DNA from: Pseudorhodobacter antarcticus | GTDB lineage: Bacteria > Pseudomonadota > Alphaproteobacteria > Rhodobacterales > Rhodobacteraceae | NCBI GenBank assembly: GCA_945860375.1 | Contig: CAMAQR010000070.1 | Location: 1 to 16,910, forward strand | Length of the DNA: 16,910 nt | Reading direction: 5' to 3' | Shown here: positions 15,288 to 16,910 of the stretch, piece by piece | Layout: each line of letters opens with the position of its first letter | How positions within the stretch are numbered: position 1 is the first letter of the stretch | Program-made: the position numbers and the translations under genes | The notes under the pieces: model-generated | Told to the model about the DNA's origin: nothing | Databases searched by the model: none | The model's input: the letters and a program-made list of their open reading frames with translations, nothing else

Positions 15288-15436
15288 GGTGGTCCTCCCA
15301 GAGACGCCCGCAGGCGCGAGTTGGCAATGCTTCCGGCGCAGGCGCTGACCACCTTTTCTCTGCCGCCACCTTAGATTGCAGTTTGCTTGTATATCCGTCA
15401 AATTATGTTTTAGCATTCATTCATACCGAGGTTGGC
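15288..15436. promoter_or_regulatory. Divergent chvE / gbpR promoter region
   Basis: This 149-base gap holds the promoters of the leftward operon and the rightward regulator. The part near gbpR (about 15370-15420) is AT-rich. TTGACG on the minus strand (15401-15396) is a good -35 for chvE; a -10 17 bases on (CAATCT, 15378-15373) is poor. The transcribed leader closer to chvE is GC-rich and holds two copies of CGCAGGCGC (15309-15317 and 15337-15345) that could form RNA structure. Confidence 0.5.
15387..15401. promoter_or_regulatory. Candidate LysR-type (GbpR) binding box
   Basis: TTGTATATCCGTCAA has the form TTG-N9-CAA, a T-N11-A dyad as expected for LysR-type regulators. It lies 36 bases upstream of the gbpR start and overlaps the candidate -35 of chvE, where such a regulator could control both directions. 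It was found by eye and such boxes are loosely defined. Confidence 0.35.
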
Positions 15437-16375
15437 ATGTCGAAATCCAAACACACCGATGTATTGCTGAACCGTGGCATAAAGCTGAGCCATTTGCGGA
15501 TGATGGCGGCCTTTGCAGAAACCGGGCAGATCGGGTTGGCGGCGCTGGCGGTGGGCATCACGCAGCCCGCAGCGTCCCGGTTGCTGTCCGAGATTGAGCG
15601 GATTGTGGGCACACCTGTGCACATCCGGCTGGGTCGGGGTGTGAACCTGACGGTGGCGGGGCAGATGCTGGCACGGCGGGCGGAACGGGTGTTGATGGAA
15701 ATGCGCGACGCGGCGCGCGAGATGGCCGAGGCGAGCGGCGGTCAGGTCGGCCGGGTCGGGATTGGTGCGGTGACAGCGCCCGCACTTGACATCGTGCTGC
15801 CCGCCCTGCGCACCGCCCGGCTGTCGCATCCCGGCATCCAGACCGAGGTGATCGTGGCCAGTTCGGATATCCTGTTCGAGCAGCTGCTGTCAGGTCGGCT
15901 TGATTTCACCATCGCCCGCGTGCCGGACGGGGCCGACGCCGCCCAAATCGACGCGCGGGTGATTGCCCCCGAACCGATCGCCTTGATGGTGCGCAAGGGC
16001 CATCGGTTGGCGCACAGCTTGGTGGCGCAGCCGCTGGACCTGTTGGAGTTCGACTGGGTGATGCCCGGCAATGACAGCCCACTGCGGAGCGCCGTTCTGG
16101 CACGGCTTGCCGAACGCGGCCTGCCCGCACCGCAGCAACGGCTTTCCACGGCGTCTTTTCTGCTGACGCTGGCGCTGTTGCAGCAGTCCAACTCTGTCGC
16201 GCCCTTGGCCCAAGCGGTGGCAGACCAGTTTGCCAGTGGCCCCGATGCGGCCTTTGCCATCATTCAGACCGATCTGGCGATCAGCGTTGCGCCTTACAGT
16301 CTATTGACGCGGCGCGGGGTGTTTCTACCGCCGGCGGCTCAGGCAATTCTGGGGCTGATCACCCAAAGCTTGTGA
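15437..16375 (+). CDS. gbpR: LysR-type regulator, GbpR-like
   Basis: The protein has 312 residues. The N-terminal winged helix-turn-helix (about 16-75) includes GLAALAVGITQPAASRLLSEIE, typical of LysR-type regulators. Residues about 105-305 form the effector-binding domain (VGIGAVTAPALDIVLPAL... through LDFTIARVP and a C-terminal lobe). GAGG precedes the ATG at 15437; a much longer in-frame opening from 15164 overlaps chvE and is not credible. The divergent position next to chvE matches gbpR of Agrobacterium, where this regulator controls chvE in response to galactose or arabinose. Here it probably controls the whole sugar operon and itself. The name rests on context and family resemblance. 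Confidence 0.82.
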   Translation: MSKSKHTDVLLNRGIKLSHLRMMAAFAETGQIGLAALAVGITQPAASRLLSEIERIVGTPVHIRLGRGVNLTVAGQMLARRAERVLMEMRDAAREMAEASGGQVGRVGIGAVTAPALDIVLPALRTARLSHPGIQTEVIVASSDILFEQLLSGRLDFTIARVPDGADAAQIDARVIAPEPIALMVRKGHRLAHSLVAQPLDLLEFDWVMPGNDSPLRSAVLARLAERGLPAPQQRLSTASFLLTLALLQQSNSVAPLAQAVADQFASGPDAAFAIIQTDLAISVAPYSLLTRRGVFLPPAAQAILGLITQSL

Positions 16376-16410
16376 CGTGATCCTAGCAGGAGCCGGCCAT
16401 TTCCCCTGCC

Positions 16411-16445
16411 CCCGCGCTTTGGCTGCGCTGAGAGGCCAAGGCGGG
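16411..16445. terminator. Imperfect GC-rich hairpin after gbpR
   Basis: CCCGC...TTTGGC (16411-16423) pairs with GCCAAGGCGGG (16435-16445) with two small bulges and an 11-base loop. It starts 36 bases after the gbpR stop. No clear T-run follows, so terminator activity is only plausible. Confidence 0.35.
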
Positions 16446-16461
16446 AGTTTCACACCCCCGC

Positions 16462-16486
16462 GTCCCATTGCAAAGGGCAATGGGAC
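16462..16486. terminator. Perfect 10-bp hairpin between gbpR and the RND gene
   Basis: GTCCCATTGC (16462-16471) and GCAATGGGAC (16477-16486) are perfectly complementary with a 5-base loop. Lying between convergent genes, it could stop transcription from either side, though a T-run comes only further on (ATATTTT, 16499-16505). It is followed by copy 2 of the TGGGATATTT motif. Confidence 0.5.
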
Positions 16487-16493
16487 GTCCCCC

Positions 16494-16517
16494 GTGGGAT
16501 ATTTTCACCAAGATGAA
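16494..16517 (+). repeat. Copy 2 of the intergenic TGGGATATTT...CCAA..TGAA motif
   Basis: TGGGATATTT (16495-16504), followed by CCAA and TGAA, matches the sequence at 7717-7739 in both order and orientation. Each copy sits 8 to 15 bases after a perfect hairpin. Confidence 0.4.
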
Positions 16518-16545
16518 GCGCAAATTTTAATCAAACTTTACAGTA

Positions 16546-16910
16546 TCAGGCCCGGTCCCGCCGAAGCCACTGGCGTTTCGGCCCATCCCCCGGCGTCACC
16601 AGCATCAGCAGTGACGGGATCACCACCAGCGTCAGCACGGTGGCGAAGGCGAGGCCGAAGACAATTGCGCTGGACAGGGAAATCCACCACTGGGTTGATG
16701 GCGCACCGAAGGTGGTTTCGTGGTTCAGCAGTTCCAGATTCAGCCCGAAGGCAATCGGCAACACGCCCAGAATGGCCGTCAGCGCCGTCAACACCACAGG
16801 CCGCGCCCGTTCGCGGCACGTTGCCAAGATCGCCTCGATCTTCGGCATGCCCTCACGCCGCAGGGTGTCATAGGTGTCGATCAGCACGATGTTGTTGTTC
16901 ACCACCACCC
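16546..16910 (-). CDS. RND-family efflux transporter, C-terminal fragment (runs off right edge)
   Basis: About 121 residues of the C-terminus are present and the frame is open to the window edge. VVNNNIVLIDTYDTLRREGM and ARPVVLTALTAILGVLPIAFG are the strongly conserved last-third motifs of AcrB/MexB-like RND transporters, inner-membrane proton-driven pumps. A final membrane segment (SLSSAIVFGLAFATVLTLVVIPSLLML) and a short basic cytoplasmic tail follow. The N-terminal porter domains and any adaptor gene are outside the window, so the subfamily (multidrug or metal) cannot be stated. The NNN-containing motif and lack of a heavy-metal signature favour a hydrophobe/multidrug type weakly. Confidence 0.88.
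   Translation of the reverse strand, partial: VVVNNNIVLIDTYDTLRREGMPKIEAILATCRERARPVVLTALTAILGVLPIAFGLNLELLNHETTFGAPSTQWWISLSSAIVFGLAFATVLTLVVIPSLLMLVTPGDGPKRQWLRRDRA

Noticed and set aside
15288..15416. Extended start of ChvE (43 extra residues)
   Set aside because: It would cover the divergent promoter region and bury a clear signal peptide; GGAGGA lies before the ATG at 15287.
15164..15436. Upstream extension of the LysR regulator
   Set aside because: It overlaps the coding sequence of chvE antisense, and the helix-turn-helix domain begins normally from the ATG at 15437.
1..16910. CRISPR arrays, tRNA or rRNA genes
   Set aside because: No regularly spaced repeats and no tRNA- or rRNA-like sequence were seen in the window.

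Overview
The window looks like chromosomal DNA of an alphaproteobacterium, most likely a member of the Rhodobacteraceae/Roseobacter group. The reasons are the high GC content with strong G/C bias at third codon positions, the chvE-gguABC sugar transport set with a divergent LysR gene, and the style of the intergenic hairpins. This placement is inferred from protein resemblance and composition, not from a search. Coding density is high and no stretch longer than 300 bases lacks a gene.

Region 1 (1-600): the left edge holds the first 31 codons of an IS30-family transposase on the minus strand. Next to it is a plus-strand hypothetical ORF (105-596) whose 5' end appears to lie inside the insertion sequence end, so it is probably the 3' part of a disrupted gene.

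Region 2 (589-6098): a compact cluster of exported proteins. On the minus strand, read in transcription order, come a small secreted DUF1036 protein, a secreted caspase-like (C14) protease with a C-terminal peptidoglycan-binding-like segment and Lys-rich tail, and a membrane-anchored protein that fuses an M23 endopeptidase to an SLT-type lytic transglycosylase domain. Two small secreted Cys-containing proteins are on the plus strand; the first stops just after a stretch resembling the start of a trypsin fold and may be a truncated remnant. The set suggests an uncharacterised envelope or peptidoglycan remodelling module. It is the best candidate here for a system not yet described.

Region 3 (6129-15287, all minus strand): a non-phosphorylative L-arabinose/D-galactose operon. 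The periplasmic receptor ChvE, ATPase GguA and permease GguB import the sugar. A Gfo/Idh/MocA sugar 1-dehydrogenase, an IlvD/Edd aldonate dehydratase, the FAH-family enzyme GguC (2-keto-3-deoxy-L-arabonate dehydratase type) and a 2-oxoglutarate-semialdehyde dehydrogenase would convert L-arabinose to 2-oxoglutarate (Weimberg-type route). Only a lactonase is missing. A hairpin followed by six U residues lies between chvE and gguA. A two-hairpin spacer separates the last gene, the aldehyde dehydrogenase, from the rest.

Region 4 (15288-16375): a divergent regulatory region and a LysR-type regulator of the GbpR kind, which probably controls the operon in response to sugar. After it come hairpins and a motif that also occurs in the spacer upstream of the aldehyde dehydrogenase gene. 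The right edge (16546-16910, minus strand) holds the C-terminal end of an RND-family efflux transporter that runs out of the window.
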